Assembly (NCBI RefSeq): GCF_020253525.1
Contig: NZ_JADCBK010000051.1
Location: 1 to 62,939 of the forward strand
Length of the DNA: 62,939 nucleotides
Direction of reading: 5' to 3'
Source of the DNA: Aquidulcibacter sp.
GTDB lineage: Bacteria > Pseudomonadota > Alphaproteobacteria > Caulobacterales > Aquidulcibacteraceae
Of this stretch, positions 44,283 through 52,546 are shown piece after piece (within the stretch, counting starts at the first letter, position 1; the number at the start of each line of letters is the position of its first letter). The translations under genes were made by a program, and so were the position numbers. The notes under the pieces are model-generated. The model had not been told where the DNA came from. It saw nothing but the letters and a program-made list of their open reading frames with translations, and ran no database searches.

Positions 44283-45438
44283 GCTTCAAGAAGTCTGGGC
44301 CCGGCTCCACACCAAGCCCTGGGCCTGTTGGAAGGTGATAGGCTCCGTCTGTACATGTCATGTCGGTGGTAATCAGTCCGCTTGAGGGATTGAACACGCT
44401 GTGCTGGAATTCATGTGTTGCCACATTGGCCAGTGCGGATGACACCTGAATGCTTGCTGACAGGAAGAAGCCTGAGCCAATTGTGGCGTGGGGTGCTAAT
44501 TTGGCTCCATGACGTTGCGCAAGTTGAGCGATCCGCAAGAATTGGGTTATTCCGGTATGCGCCATTTCGGGCTGCACAAAGGCTAAATTGCCGTCCTTCA
44601 GGCGAGGGCCCGCCACATAGTCGGTGGGCCATTCTTCTCCTGCGGCGATCGGGATTGGTGACTGGGCTGCTACGCTTCTCAGCCCCTCAATATCCTCTGG
44701 TGCAATCGGAGCTTCGGCGAAATAGGGCTTGTGCGGTGCGAGCCGATGTAGGAGCTCTAGGGCTTCCGCCTGTGAAAACTTCCAATGCAAATCAACCATC
44801 AAATCAATTTTGGGGCCGAGGGCGGATCTGAGTGCGCCCATCTCTGCTTCAATGCCTTCATGGCTGACGACAGCTGCAAATTTGACGGCTGAAAAGCCTT
44901 CGCTGATCAATTTTCGCGCAAGCGCAACACGGCCTTCCAAAGTAGCTTCCGGCAAACCGGACAGATAGGCAGGGATCGAGTTTCTCGGGTTAGGGCAAAG
45001 CAGGTTGCGAATTGGCACTCCCGCCAATTTGCCTTTTAGATCCCACAACGCGATGTCGATGGCGGCCAGGGCATCCAAATAGAACCCGCTGGCATGACCT
45101 CGGACGCGCATGAGGCCGTAAAGCGTGTCCCAAATCGTTTCTGCTTCCTCGGGATCTGCACCCTCGAGCACGGGGGCCAGCATGTCATTGATAATTTCGC
45201 AGACGGCCTTGGGTGCGCAAATGCCGTAGGTTTCGCCCCAACCCACTAGGCCCGTGTCGAGCGTGATTTTGACAACAACCGATTGATCAGCAGTTGGATA
45301 AATGGTGCCATTGCCAAGGCGCACAATATAGCCGCGCCGATTGACCTGCTCACCATCGCCAAGCGGTCCCAGATAAGGAATGTCGCGTGGCCTTGAGACA
45401 ATGAAGGTATCGGTTCCAACAATCCGCGGCTTGGGCAT
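44263..45438 (-). CDS. Enolase-superfamily sugar-acid dehydratase (mandelate racemase-like)
   Basis: Probably dehydrates an aldonate such as galactonate to a 2-keto-3-deoxy acid. 391 aa with an N-terminal capping domain (VGWGETYGICAPKAV) and a barrel. Metal ligands: MVDLHWKF (Asp), FAEAPIAPED (Glu), IAAGEEW (Glu); catalytic His in LAPHATIGSG. At the end of the second strand the motif reads AVKFAA, so the usual second base of a KxK/KxR/KxH motif is Ala here. The start overlaps the DapA-like stop by 1 nt. The pathway role rests on the adjacent KDGal kinase and aldolase. Confidence 0.8.
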   Translation of the reverse strand: MPKPRIVGTDTFIVSRPRDIPYLGPLGDGEQVNRRGYIVRLGNGTIYPTADQSVVVKITLDTGLVGWGETYGICAPKAVCEIINDMLAPVLEGADPEEAETIWDTLYGLMRVRGHASGFYLDALAAIDIALWDLKGKLAGVPIRNLLCPNPRNSIPAYLSGLPEATLEGRVALARKLISEGFSAVKFAAVVSHEGIEAEMGALRSALGPKIDLMVDLHWKFSQAEALELLHRLAPHKPYFAEAPIAPEDIEGLRSVAAQSPIPIAAGEEWPTDYVAGPRLKDGNLAFVQPEMAHTGITQFLRIAQLAQRHGAKLAPHATIGSGFFLSASIQVSSALANVATHEFQHSVFNPSSGLITTDMTCTDGAYHLPTGPGLGVEPGPDFLKHAVHVG

Positions 45439-46340
45439 TAGCTTATTCCAGTTAGGTCTTTGATCCGGGCAAGTAGAGCATCGACTTCCTTCAGATCATA
45501 GGCATCTAAGCTGGGTCCTTTGGCGCGTGTGTATGTGCTTTCAATCAGACCGCGGCGACGAAGAACCTCTTTGGTTAAGCGCCAACGGAAATTGGCTTGC
45601 ACGTTTAGAAGCGGCAGGGACCGTTCAAACAGGTCGCGTGCGATCTTTTCTTCTCCGGCGAGGAAGTGCTTTATGATGGCCGCATGGATTTCGGTGATTT
45701 CACACGCTGGCATCGACCCCACGGCACCGCGACTGAGTTCATCAATCAGATAGCGGCCGCCCGCGCCGCCTAAAATCCCGCTTAATTCTCCATGGGTCAA
45801 TTCTGCGAGCCGTGAGATGCGCTGTCCTGATGGGGCGGCTTCTTCCTTCACATAGGTGATGGCTGGGACCTCGCTCATGATACTCGCCACATGCTCGAGA
45901 GACAGGCCAATCCCCATCGGGGCAGGGGCATTTTGTAGCATGAGGGGAAGGCTTGTTTGGGCACCGACCTGCTCATAAAATGCCGCCATTTCCTTTAGAT
46001 CATGGGCATAAGCATGGGGTGTCATGATCATTGCCGCAGATGCGCCCGCCCGTGCCCCCGCCAAAGCAAAGCGCGCAGAATCTTCTGGGGTAAGAGAACT
46101 TGCCCCGACGATGAAATGTACGCGTCCCTGATTCCACTCACCAATTTTGGCGGTTAAGTGCAGGCGCTCTTCCTGTGTTAAGCAATCATATTCGCTTGCA
46201 AGTCCTGGGAAGACAATGCCGGCTGCGCCCGCATGGATGACATAGTCTAGGACTCGTTTGAGGCCCGCCTCATCAATCTGTCCGGTAGAATCAAAAATGG
46301 TCGGCAAAACTGGAAATGCGCCGATCAATGGCTTTGACAT
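45438..46340 (-). CDS. DapA/NanA-family Schiff-base aldolase or dehydratase
   Basis: 300 aa (beta/alpha)8 enzyme of the dihydrodipicolinate synthase/N-acetylneuraminate lyase family. GLASEYDCLTQEER takes the place of the usual substrate loop G(T/S)TGE, and the Schiff-base Lys is in AITYVKEE. The conserved Tyr of the Y-N-x-P motif is replaced: LMLQNAP. So it is unlikely to be a standard DapA. In this locus it could process a keto-deoxy sugar acid. First gene of the minus-strand operon. Confidence 0.8.
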   Translation of the reverse strand: MSKPLIGAFPVLPTIFDSTGQIDEAGLKRVLDYVIHAGAAGIVFPGLASEYDCLTQEERLHLTAKIGEWNQGRVHFIVGASSLTPEDSARFALAGARAGASAAMIMTPHAYAHDLKEMAAFYEQVGAQTSLPLMLQNAPAPMGIGLSLEHVASIMSEVPAITYVKEEAAPSGQRISRLAELTHGELSGILGGAGGRYLIDELSRGAVGSMPACEITEIHAAIIKHFLAGEEKIARDLFERSLPLLNVQANFRWRLTKEVLRRRGLIESTYTRAKGPSLDAYDLKEVDALLARIKDLTGIS

Positions 46341-46559
46341 GGATGAGACCCTCGCAAAATGTTGCTATATACGCATTATTTTGCATTTGCTGTTTGGTCA
46401 ATAGGGTGTGCGTAGACAAATTTTATGGTCTAACTGCCGATAAATAAGGCGGAAATGCCGATGTCTATGGATTCTCAGGTGTTTTTAGTTCTGCTTGACA
46501 TTGCTATAATAGCGACGTTAATACTGGATAAGAAGAAGCGTCCTTTGGGAGGATAGAAG
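46341..46559 (+). promoter_or_regulatory. Divergent control region of the galactonate locus
   Basis: 219 nt between the DapA-like gene and the TonB receptor. TTGCTATA occurs at 46362-46369 and 46501-46508; the second lies in GCTATAATAGC (46503-46513), a palindrome with a central A. Paired elements at both sides of a divergent promoter region are plausible IclR operators. TATAAT (46505-46510) could be a -10, but no good -35 precedes it. GGGAGG just before 46560 is the SD of the receptor gene. Confidence 0.4.
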
Positions 46560-49217
46560 ATGACATCACGCTATAAGTCTCTGATTTTAGGTTCATCAGC
46601 GATCGTGTTTGGATTGACTTTGGCGGGTGGACATGCCTCTGCCCAATCGTCTGGGCCCTCAGTTTCGGCGTCGACGGAGACCGATGTCGTTGTTGTGCGG
46701 GGTGTGCGTCGAAGCTTAGAGGCGGCGCGCGAAATCAAGCGCAGCTCCACTCAGATTGTCGACGCGATTGTCGCCGATGATATCGGCAAGTTGCCAGATG
46801 TGAATGTGGCAGAATCCCTCGCCCGCGTGTCAGGGGTGCAAGTTGATCGCGGCATCGGGGAGGGGTCTGATATCTCGGTGCGCGGTCTTCGCCAAAATGT
46901 AATTCTCTATAACGGACGCCAGATCGTCGATTCTACCGGGCGCGGTGGCAATGGTCTGGACCAACTCGAAACCTCAACTTACGGCTTATTGGGTCTGGTC
47001 CCGTCGCCGCTGATCTCCCGACTTGAAGTTACAAAGCTGGCCGGGGCTGATCAAATTGCTGGGGCTCTAGGCGGGCTTGTCGACATTAGAACCAGAAAGC
47101 CCTTGGACCGATCCAGCTCAGCCAATGCCCTTAATGTTTCGGGGACTTTCGATAGCCAGTCTGAAGCTGGTGGCTACGAGATTTTTGGCCTCGCCACCGG
47201 AAAATTCGCCAATGACACTTTAGGGGTTTTGGTCACCGCCAGCGCAAGTAGTCGCGAGCTATCAGAAGAAGGGCTAGGAACCTTCTCGGGCTATTCACGC
47301 TTTACAGAAGGCGGCATTACCCGTTTTGGCCATGCAGATATTCGGGCCCAGGAAATCAACGAGACCCGCGATCGCGTGGGTGCAAGTGCGATGGTCCAGT
47401 GGCAGCCGAATGAAAGCTCTGAGTTCTCCTTTGATGCTTTTTACTCAAAACTGACTTCGGATCGTAAACGGCATTGGTTGGCCTTTAACCCGACCAGCGG
47501 TTTAACCAATCCCGTTTACTCGGCGAACAACATCTTGTTGAGTGGCAGAGCCAGCACCGCTGTTCTGACCAATACCGAATTTGCCAATACCGAAGCCGAT
47601 GTGCTCTCCACGGCGCTGCACGCAAGCTTTGATCTGCGTGACGGTGTTTCGACCACAGCAGAGGTCTCTTGGGGTAAATCAACCTCTACATATCAACAAA
47701 TGTACTTCCGGCTTCAACCGATTGTCGGGATCACGCCGGTTGTTGATTTTGATCTGACAAAGACAAATTATGGCAGCTTTACCATCAATGGCATTGATCT
47801 TCTCAATCCGGCTCAATTGCGATTTACGATCCTGTTTGATCAGGTCTTCACCTCTGAATCCACCACATGGGCCGCCCGCAATGATTGGACGATTGATGTC
47901 AATAAAGGTGCCTTTACGACACTTCAGGCCGGCGCGCGGTTCAGCAATCTAAACACGGTTCAAGCACCCTTGCGCGCAGATATTCGCCCAGCTGGCGGTC
48001 TTGTTGCCAACACTTTGGGCGACCTCGTCGCCGTGAGATCACGACCAAACTTCCTCTCTGGCGGCTTTTCTGGCTTGCCCCGCAGCTATCTTGTTGGCTC
48101 GTCTAAATTGACAGGTTGCGAGGCCTTCACAACAATCCCGGTTGTGTCTCAGAACGTCCAATGTACGTCACCTGGCACCACGCTCAATTCATTGGCGGGT
48201 ACGTTTGAGATCGAAGAAGACTTCTCGGACCTATACTTGAAGGCCAATTTTGAACATGAAATTGGCGTTGTTGCGCTTTCCGGCAATGTGGGTGTCCGCT
48301 ACATAAGTCGCGACATGACCTCTGTTGGCAATCAGATTTCGTCAACGGGAACCGCCGTTCCAGTGTCGTTTAAGGCGAAGGACGAAAAGGCGTTGCCATC
48401 GGCTGCTCTCCGGCTTGAGCTATCGGATAGTTTCCAGATTCGCGCTGGTTTGGCCCAGGTGGTCGCATTCCCCAATACAGAAGACCTCAACAATGGCTTG
48501 ACCCTTTCCAACAATGCGGTCTTTGTGAATGGGGTGCAAACATCGCCTGGTACGGGGTCTGGCGGTGCGCCCGGTCTTAAGCCGTTTGAGGCAGACCAGC
48601 TTGATGCTTCCTTGGAATGGTATTTCGCGAAAGACTCGATGGTTTCGGTCGGGCTGTTTTACAAGGATATCTCCACTTTCATCATTCAGCGGCAAAGTGC
48701 TGAATCCTATAGTGGGGTGAATTATCTCATCAATCGGAAGATCAATGGTGAGGGGGCCAATGTTCAAGGGATTGAGTTGCTCTATCAGCAGCCGCTCAGT
48801 TTCCTCCCCGCGCCATTTGATGGATTCGGTGTCAATGCGACCTATAGCTATATCAAATCGGAGACCCCGATTGTTGACGGAAGTGGTCGCGTTTTGCCGC
48901 TGCCAGGTCTGTCTGAGAACAATGTGAATTTGGTCGGCTATTATGAAAAGGGGCCTGTCAGCTTCCGCCTCGCCTATAATTGGCGGGATGCTTATTTGCT
49001 GTCACTATCGGCTGCCAACACGGGTATCTATAATGATAGCTACTCAGACCTATCGGCGAGTGCCCGCTATGATTTCAACGATCGCTATACTTTAAGCTTT
49101 GAGGCCGCCAACCTCCTTGATAGCGAGCAACGCACCTTTGATGGCGTAGAAGAAGCCTTGCGCACAAATGTCATTTATGGTCGCCAGTACAAGCTGACAC
49201 TGAGCGCAAAGTTTTAG
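46560..49217 (+). CDS. TonB-dependent outer-membrane receptor (sugar-locus)
   Basis: 885 aa. Signal peptide ending in GGHASAQS. Possible TonB box ETDVVVVRG, a plug domain (IGKLPDVNVAESLARVSGVQ; GSDISVRGL; LGGLVDIRTRKP), a 22-strand barrel and a C-terminal Phe (LTLSAKF). It belongs to the class of large TonB receptors used for oligosaccharide uptake in Caulobacterales and Xanthomonads. First gene of the plus-strand galactose-type operon; the SDR follows after 35 nt. Substrate by context: a galactose-containing sugar or galactonate. Confidence 0.92.
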   Translation: MTSRYKSLILGSSAIVFGLTLAGGHASAQSSGPSVSASTETDVVVVRGVRRSLEAAREIKRSSTQIVDAIVADDIGKLPDVNVAESLARVSGVQVDRGIGEGSDISVRGLRQNVILYNGRQIVDSTGRGGNGLDQLETSTYGLLGLVPSPLISRLEVTKLAGADQIAGALGGLVDIRTRKPLDRSSSANALNVSGTFDSQSEAGGYEIFGLATGKFANDTLGVLVTASASSRELSEEGLGTFSGYSRFTEGGITRFGHADIRAQEINETRDRVGASAMVQWQPNESSEFSFDAFYSKLTSDRKRHWLAFNPTSGLTNPVYSANNILLSGRASTAVLTNTEFANTEADVLSTALHASFDLRDGVSTTAEVSWGKSTSTYQQMYFRLQPIVGITPVVDFDLTKTNYGSFTINGIDLLNPAQLRFTILFDQVFTSESTTWAARNDWTIDVNKGAFTTLQAGARFSNLNTVQAPLRADIRPAGGLVANTLGDLVAVRSRPNFLSGGFSGLPRSYLVGSSKLTGCEAFTTIPVVSQNVQCTSPGTTLNSLAGTFEIEEDFSDLYLKANFEHEIGVVALSGNVGVRYISRDMTSVGNQISSTGTAVPVSFKAKDEKALPSAALRLELSDSFQIRAGLAQVVAFPNTEDLNNGLTLSNNAVFVNGVQTSPGTGSGGAPGLKPFEADQLDASLEWYFAKDSMVSVGLFYKDISTFIIQRQSAESYSGVNYLINRKINGEGANVQGIELLYQQPLSFLPAPFDGFGVNATYSYIKSETPIVDGSGRVLPLPGLSENNVNLVGYYEKGPVSFRLAYNWRDAYLLSLSAANTGIYNDSYSDLSASARYDFNDRYTLSFEAANLLDSEQRTFDGVEEALRTNVIYGRQYKLTLSAKF

Positions 49218-49252
49218 GCTGAGTGACGCGTCAATAGAGGAGTGGCCGCAGC

Positions 49253-49993
49253 ATGATGAGTGAAACCCTCAAAGATCGTGTTGCGGTCATTTCTGGTGCC
49301 GGAAGTGGTATTGGTTCTGCCATAGCGAAGTGTTTTCAGCATAATGGCGCAACAACAATTGGCTTTGGTCGTCAAAGGCCAGATACATGTAACCACAATT
49401 TCCAATGTGATGTGGGCGATAGCGAACAGATCAGCGAGCTCGCCGCCCAGATCCGCCGCGAGGTCGCCGCGGTGGATATCCTAGTCCATGCTGCTGCTAT
49501 CAGCGACAATGCCACGATCTTTGAGAGTTCTCCCGAGCGCTTCAACGAAATCTATAATGTAAATGTGGCTGGTGCTGTGCGCCTCATCCAAGCATTTGCA
49601 CCCGATATGATTGCCAAGGGGACAGGCAGCATCATCCTCGTCTCGTCCATCAACGCGGACTTTGCGACGCCCAGTTTGGCTGCCTATGCAGCTTCCAAAG
49701 GGGCGCTCAATAATCTTACCAAGACAGCGGCTCTTGAACTTGCACCCAAGGGGGTTCGGGTTAATGCCATTGCGCCCGCCTCTATCGACACGCCCTTATT
49801 ACACGCCTCATTTGCCGCGCAAGGCGATCCTGAACTTGCCCGGACACGCAATATAGGCCGGCATCCTTTGGGGCGGTTAGGCAAACCTGAGGATGTCGCA
49901 AACCTTGCTCTGTTTTTGGCGTGCGACCAGTCGTCTTGGATTACGGGCTCAATCTACTTAATCGATGGAGGTGCCCATGTCACAAGAAGATAG
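49253..49993 (+). CDS. Short-chain dehydrogenase, probable galactose/sugar 1-dehydrogenase
   Basis: 246 aa SDR. Cofactor motif SGAGSGIGSA, NNAG-like VHAAAIS, catalytic Ser in LVSSINAD, YAASKGA with the Tyr/Lys pair, and the C-terminal IDGGAHV. Within a pathway that also holds a lactonase domain, a dehydratase, a KDGal kinase and a KDPGal aldolase, oxidation of D-galactose (or similar) to its lactone is the missing first step, so this is my best call. Start at 49253 or 49256 (two ATGs in a row). Its 3' end overlaps dgoK by 17 nt. Confidence 0.82.
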   Translation: MMSETLKDRVAVISGAGSGIGSAIAKCFQHNGATTIGFGRQRPDTCNHNFQCDVGDSEQISELAAQIRREVAAVDILVHAAAISDNATIFESSPERFNEIYNVNVAGAVRLIQAFAPDMIAKGTGSIILVSSINADFATPSLAAYAASKGALNNLTKTAALELAPKGVRVNAIAPASIDTPLLHASFAAQGDPELARTRNIGRHPLGRLGKPEDVANLALFLACDQSSWITGSIYLIDGGAHVTRR

Positions 49994-50915
49994 ACCCTTT
50001 ATTGGGATCAATTGGGGCAGCAGCAATTTCCGCGCTTATCTCATCGCCCATAATGGATCAAAGATTGACGAAGTGTCCCGCCCATGCGGGATATTGGGTC
50101 TTACCCGAGAAGGTATGGAAGAGCAGATTGAGCTGTTGAATGTGCAATGGCCGCAGGCTCGCCAAATTTATGCGTCTGGCATGATCGGTTCGAATGTCGG
50201 TTGGGTTGAGGCCCCCTATATTCAGTGCCCAACTTCCATTGACGCCTTGTCTCACCAATTGACCAGAACCAAAATGGCGGGCCGCGACGTCGCCATCGTG
50301 CCGGGGCTTACGTGCGACGATGCATCTGGCCAACCCGATGTGTTGCGTGGCGAAGAACTTGAGCTTTTCGGTTTGTTGATGCGCCCTTCAAGTAAGGCCG
50401 GTTCAGGGCATCGCACCATCCTTTTGCCGGGCACACATTCGAAATGGGTGTCCATGACAGGCAATTCAATCGAAATCTTCTTCACCTCCATGGCGGGGGA
50501 ATTGTTTGATCGGGTTACCGAGAAGGGCATTCTTGCCTCAATCATTGATGGGCCTGCGAAGCCAGGTCTTTGGTTTTCGCGAGGGCTTGGCGAGTCTTGG
50601 TCGAGTGGGCGCAGCCTTGCGAGCCTTTTGTTCCAAGCGCGCGCCTTGGTCATGCGAAAGAAGATGGAAAAAGCGGACGCGGCTTCATATCTGCGGGGGC
50701 TATTGATTGGTTCGGAATTGGCGGATGCAAAGGCCCGTCTGGCACAATTCGGAACTGCGGCCATCGAAATGGTTGGAAACCCGCTCGTCGCCAGTCTTTA
50801 TCAGGCTGCGCTTGACGAAATGGGCCTAAAGTCAATCATCGTCTCATCGGATTCGGCATGCTTGGCGGGGTTTGCAGCCCTGCATCAAGCGAGTTTTGAA
50901 GCAGAGGCCCAATGA
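49977..50915 (+). CDS. dgoK: 2-dehydro-3-deoxygalactonokinase
   Basis: Phosphorylates 2-keto-3-deoxygalactonate to the 6-phosphate. 312 aa. N-terminal FIGINWGSSNFRAYLI (ATP-binding phosphate loop of the DgoK family), SGMIGSNVGWVEAPY, VPGLTCD, RGEELELFG and LLPGTHSKWV are all family hallmarks. Start at ATG 49977, with GGAGG 7 nt before it; a start at 49965 would bury that site. Overlaps the SDR end by 17 nt and the next gene by 4 nt. Confidence 0.93.
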   Translation: MSQEDRPFIGINWGSSNFRAYLIAHNGSKIDEVSRPCGILGLTREGMEEQIELLNVQWPQARQIYASGMIGSNVGWVEAPYIQCPTSIDALSHQLTRTKMAGRDVAIVPGLTCDDASGQPDVLRGEELELFGLLMRPSSKAGSGHRTILLPGTHSKWVSMTGNSIEIFFTSMAGELFDRVTEKGILASIIDGPAKPGLWFSRGLGESWSSGRSLASLLFQARALVMRKKMEKADAASYLRGLLIGSELADAKARLAQFGTAAIEMVGNPLVASLYQAALDEMGLKSIIVSSDSACLAGFAALHQASFEAEAQ

Positions 50916-52375
50916 TGCATGCCACAGCATTTGCGGCGGCTCTGGCCAGTTGCCCACTTGTCGCGATTCTACGTGGCCTAAAGCCGGAGGAAGCCATTGA
51001 GGTCGTTGAAGCACTTTATTGTGCCGGATTTCGGATTGCAGAAGTACCGCTCAACTCTCCTGAGCCTTTGAAATCCATTTCCGCGTTGCGAACCCATTTT
51101 GGTGATCGCATTATTATTGGTGCAGGCACGGTCACCGAGGTCCAGCAGGTTCACGATGTCGCCGATCAGGGGGGCCAGATCTGCGTCTCGCCAAACATGG
51201 ACCCCGACGTGATTGGGGCGGCGCTTGATCGCGGTATGGTGGCTTTACCGGGGAGCAGTACGCCCACCGAAGCCTTTGCGGCGATTAAAGCCGGAGCGCT
51301 TTATTTGAAGCTCTTTCCAGCGGGAAGCCTTGGGCCAGAATTCTTGAAAGCCATGTCCGCAGTTTTACCGGCGCAGATACAGGTTCTCGCGGTGGGGGGG
51401 ATTGGGGCAAAGGATTTTTCTGCCTGGCGCTCCACCGGCGTGGCGGGCTTTGGTCTTGGCTCAGAAATCTATAAGCCAGGTGATACACCTGCTCTGGTTC
51501 GCGAGAAAGCAGAGCGCGTGATGACGGCGTTCAAGCACCACGAGCCGGGCGCAAAGCTTCTATGTCAGCCTGAAGCTATAATAGGTGAGTCACCCATTTA
51601 TGTGGCTCGTCTCGATAGCATTTTTTGGGTTGATCCTGTGCAGGCCTATCTGTTCAGCTATCGCTGTTCTGACAAAGTATTGACCCAGCTTCCATTGGCC
51701 CATCCAGTTTCGAGCTTAGCTGAAACCGAGACTGGCCTGATGGCAGTCGCAAACCAAAGCCTATTCAAGCTTGACCCGATCTCTGGGTCGCTTTCGGTTT
51801 TTGCTGTCTGCACGGATTTAGGCGAAGGCGTAAGCCTTACCGATATGTGCGCAGACGGGGTCGGGGGCATTTGGGCGACCGCTTTTCACTCTGGCGCACT
51901 GGCCGGGAAGGGAAAGATCATTCATTGCAGCTCCGAAGGTGACGTGAAGATTGTTGCCAGCGGGCTGGGCATTCCAAATGGGATCGACCTTACCCCGGAC
52001 GGCAAGAAGGTGATCGTTGCCGACACTTTATTGCGCACACTCTTGGCATTTGACATCTGCGAGCCTCGACCAGAGCTGGGTGCGCCGCGAATTCTCTCTG
52101 ACTTTATGGGGATTGCTGGCAAACCGGATGGCCTTGTTGTCCTTCCCGATCATCGCATCCTTGTTGCGATGTGGGGAGGATCATCGATTGCCGAATTGTC
52201 GGCTACGGGGGCTCTTTTGGCCCTGCATCCAATTCCCGTGCCCCATGTCAGCAGTGTCTCCACCATGCCCGGCCAAGTTGGGCATTGCCTAGTTAGCACC
52301 TCGCGCATGCGCCTTAGTCCGGCGCAACTTCAAAGCTATCCGCTCTCAGGGGGGCTGTTTAGCTTGACCATCTAA
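50912..52375 (+). CDS. Fused KDPGal aldolase (DgoA) and SMP-30/gluconolactonase-type lactonase
   Basis: 487 aa in two parts. Residues 1-~205 are a KDPG/KDPGal aldolase: LVAILRGLKPEEA, EVPLNSPEPL (the Asn-Ser-Pro typical of DgoA), IGAGTV, and Schiff-base Lys in LYLKLFPAG (Lys ~133). Residues ~213-487 are an SMP-30/gluconolactonase six-bladed propeller: IIGESPIYV (metal Glu), IPNGIDLTPDGK (metal Asn) and KPDGLVVLPD (metal Asp). So one chain carries two nonadjacent steps of galactose oxidation: lactone opening and final aldol cleavage to pyruvate and glyceraldehyde-3-phosphate. The frame is continuous; no frameshift is visible. Confidence 0.88.
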   Translation: MMHATAFAAALASCPLVAILRGLKPEEAIEVVEALYCAGFRIAEVPLNSPEPLKSISALRTHFGDRIIIGAGTVTEVQQVHDVADQGGQICVSPNMDPDVIGAALDRGMVALPGSSTPTEAFAAIKAGALYLKLFPAGSLGPEFLKAMSAVLPAQIQVLAVGGIGAKDFSAWRSTGVAGFGLGSEIYKPGDTPALVREKAERVMTAFKHHEPGAKLLCQPEAIIGESPIYVARLDSIFWVDPVQAYLFSYRCSDKVLTQLPLAHPVSSLAETETGLMAVANQSLFKLDPISGSLSVFAVCTDLGEGVSLTDMCADGVGGIWATAFHSGALAGKGKIIHCSSEGDVKIVASGLGIPNGIDLTPDGKKVIVADTLLRTLLAFDICEPRPELGAPRILSDFMGIAGKPDGLVVLPDHRILVAMWGGSSIAELSATGALLALHPIPVPHVSSVSTMPGQVGHCLVSTSRMRLSPAQLQSYPLSGGLFSLTI

Positions 52376-52393
52376 CGTGCTGCCAGTTTCCCG

Positions 52394-52416
52394 CAGACTT
52401 TCGCCGCAAAAGTCTG
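52394..52416 (+). terminator. Terminator-like hairpin after the galactonate operon
   Basis: CAGACTTT - CGCCGCA - AAAGTCTG, a perfect 8-bp stem 19 nt after the fusion-gene stop. It is followed by TTGGGG and not a T-run. Confidence 0.5.
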
Positions 52417-52546
52417 TTGGGGTGAAGCCTTGTGCATTTCGGCAGAAAACATCCCGGCTTTACTTCTATCGCTGAAGAAATCTATCTATGGCGGATGTAT
52501 TGTTTGCACTTCAAATGCAACGCCGAAACTTAGACTTTGGTGGACT

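Noticed and set aside
46500-46530. TTGACA and TATAAT near 46496-46510 as one promoter
   Set aside because: They are only a few bases apart, far from the required ~17-bp spacing.
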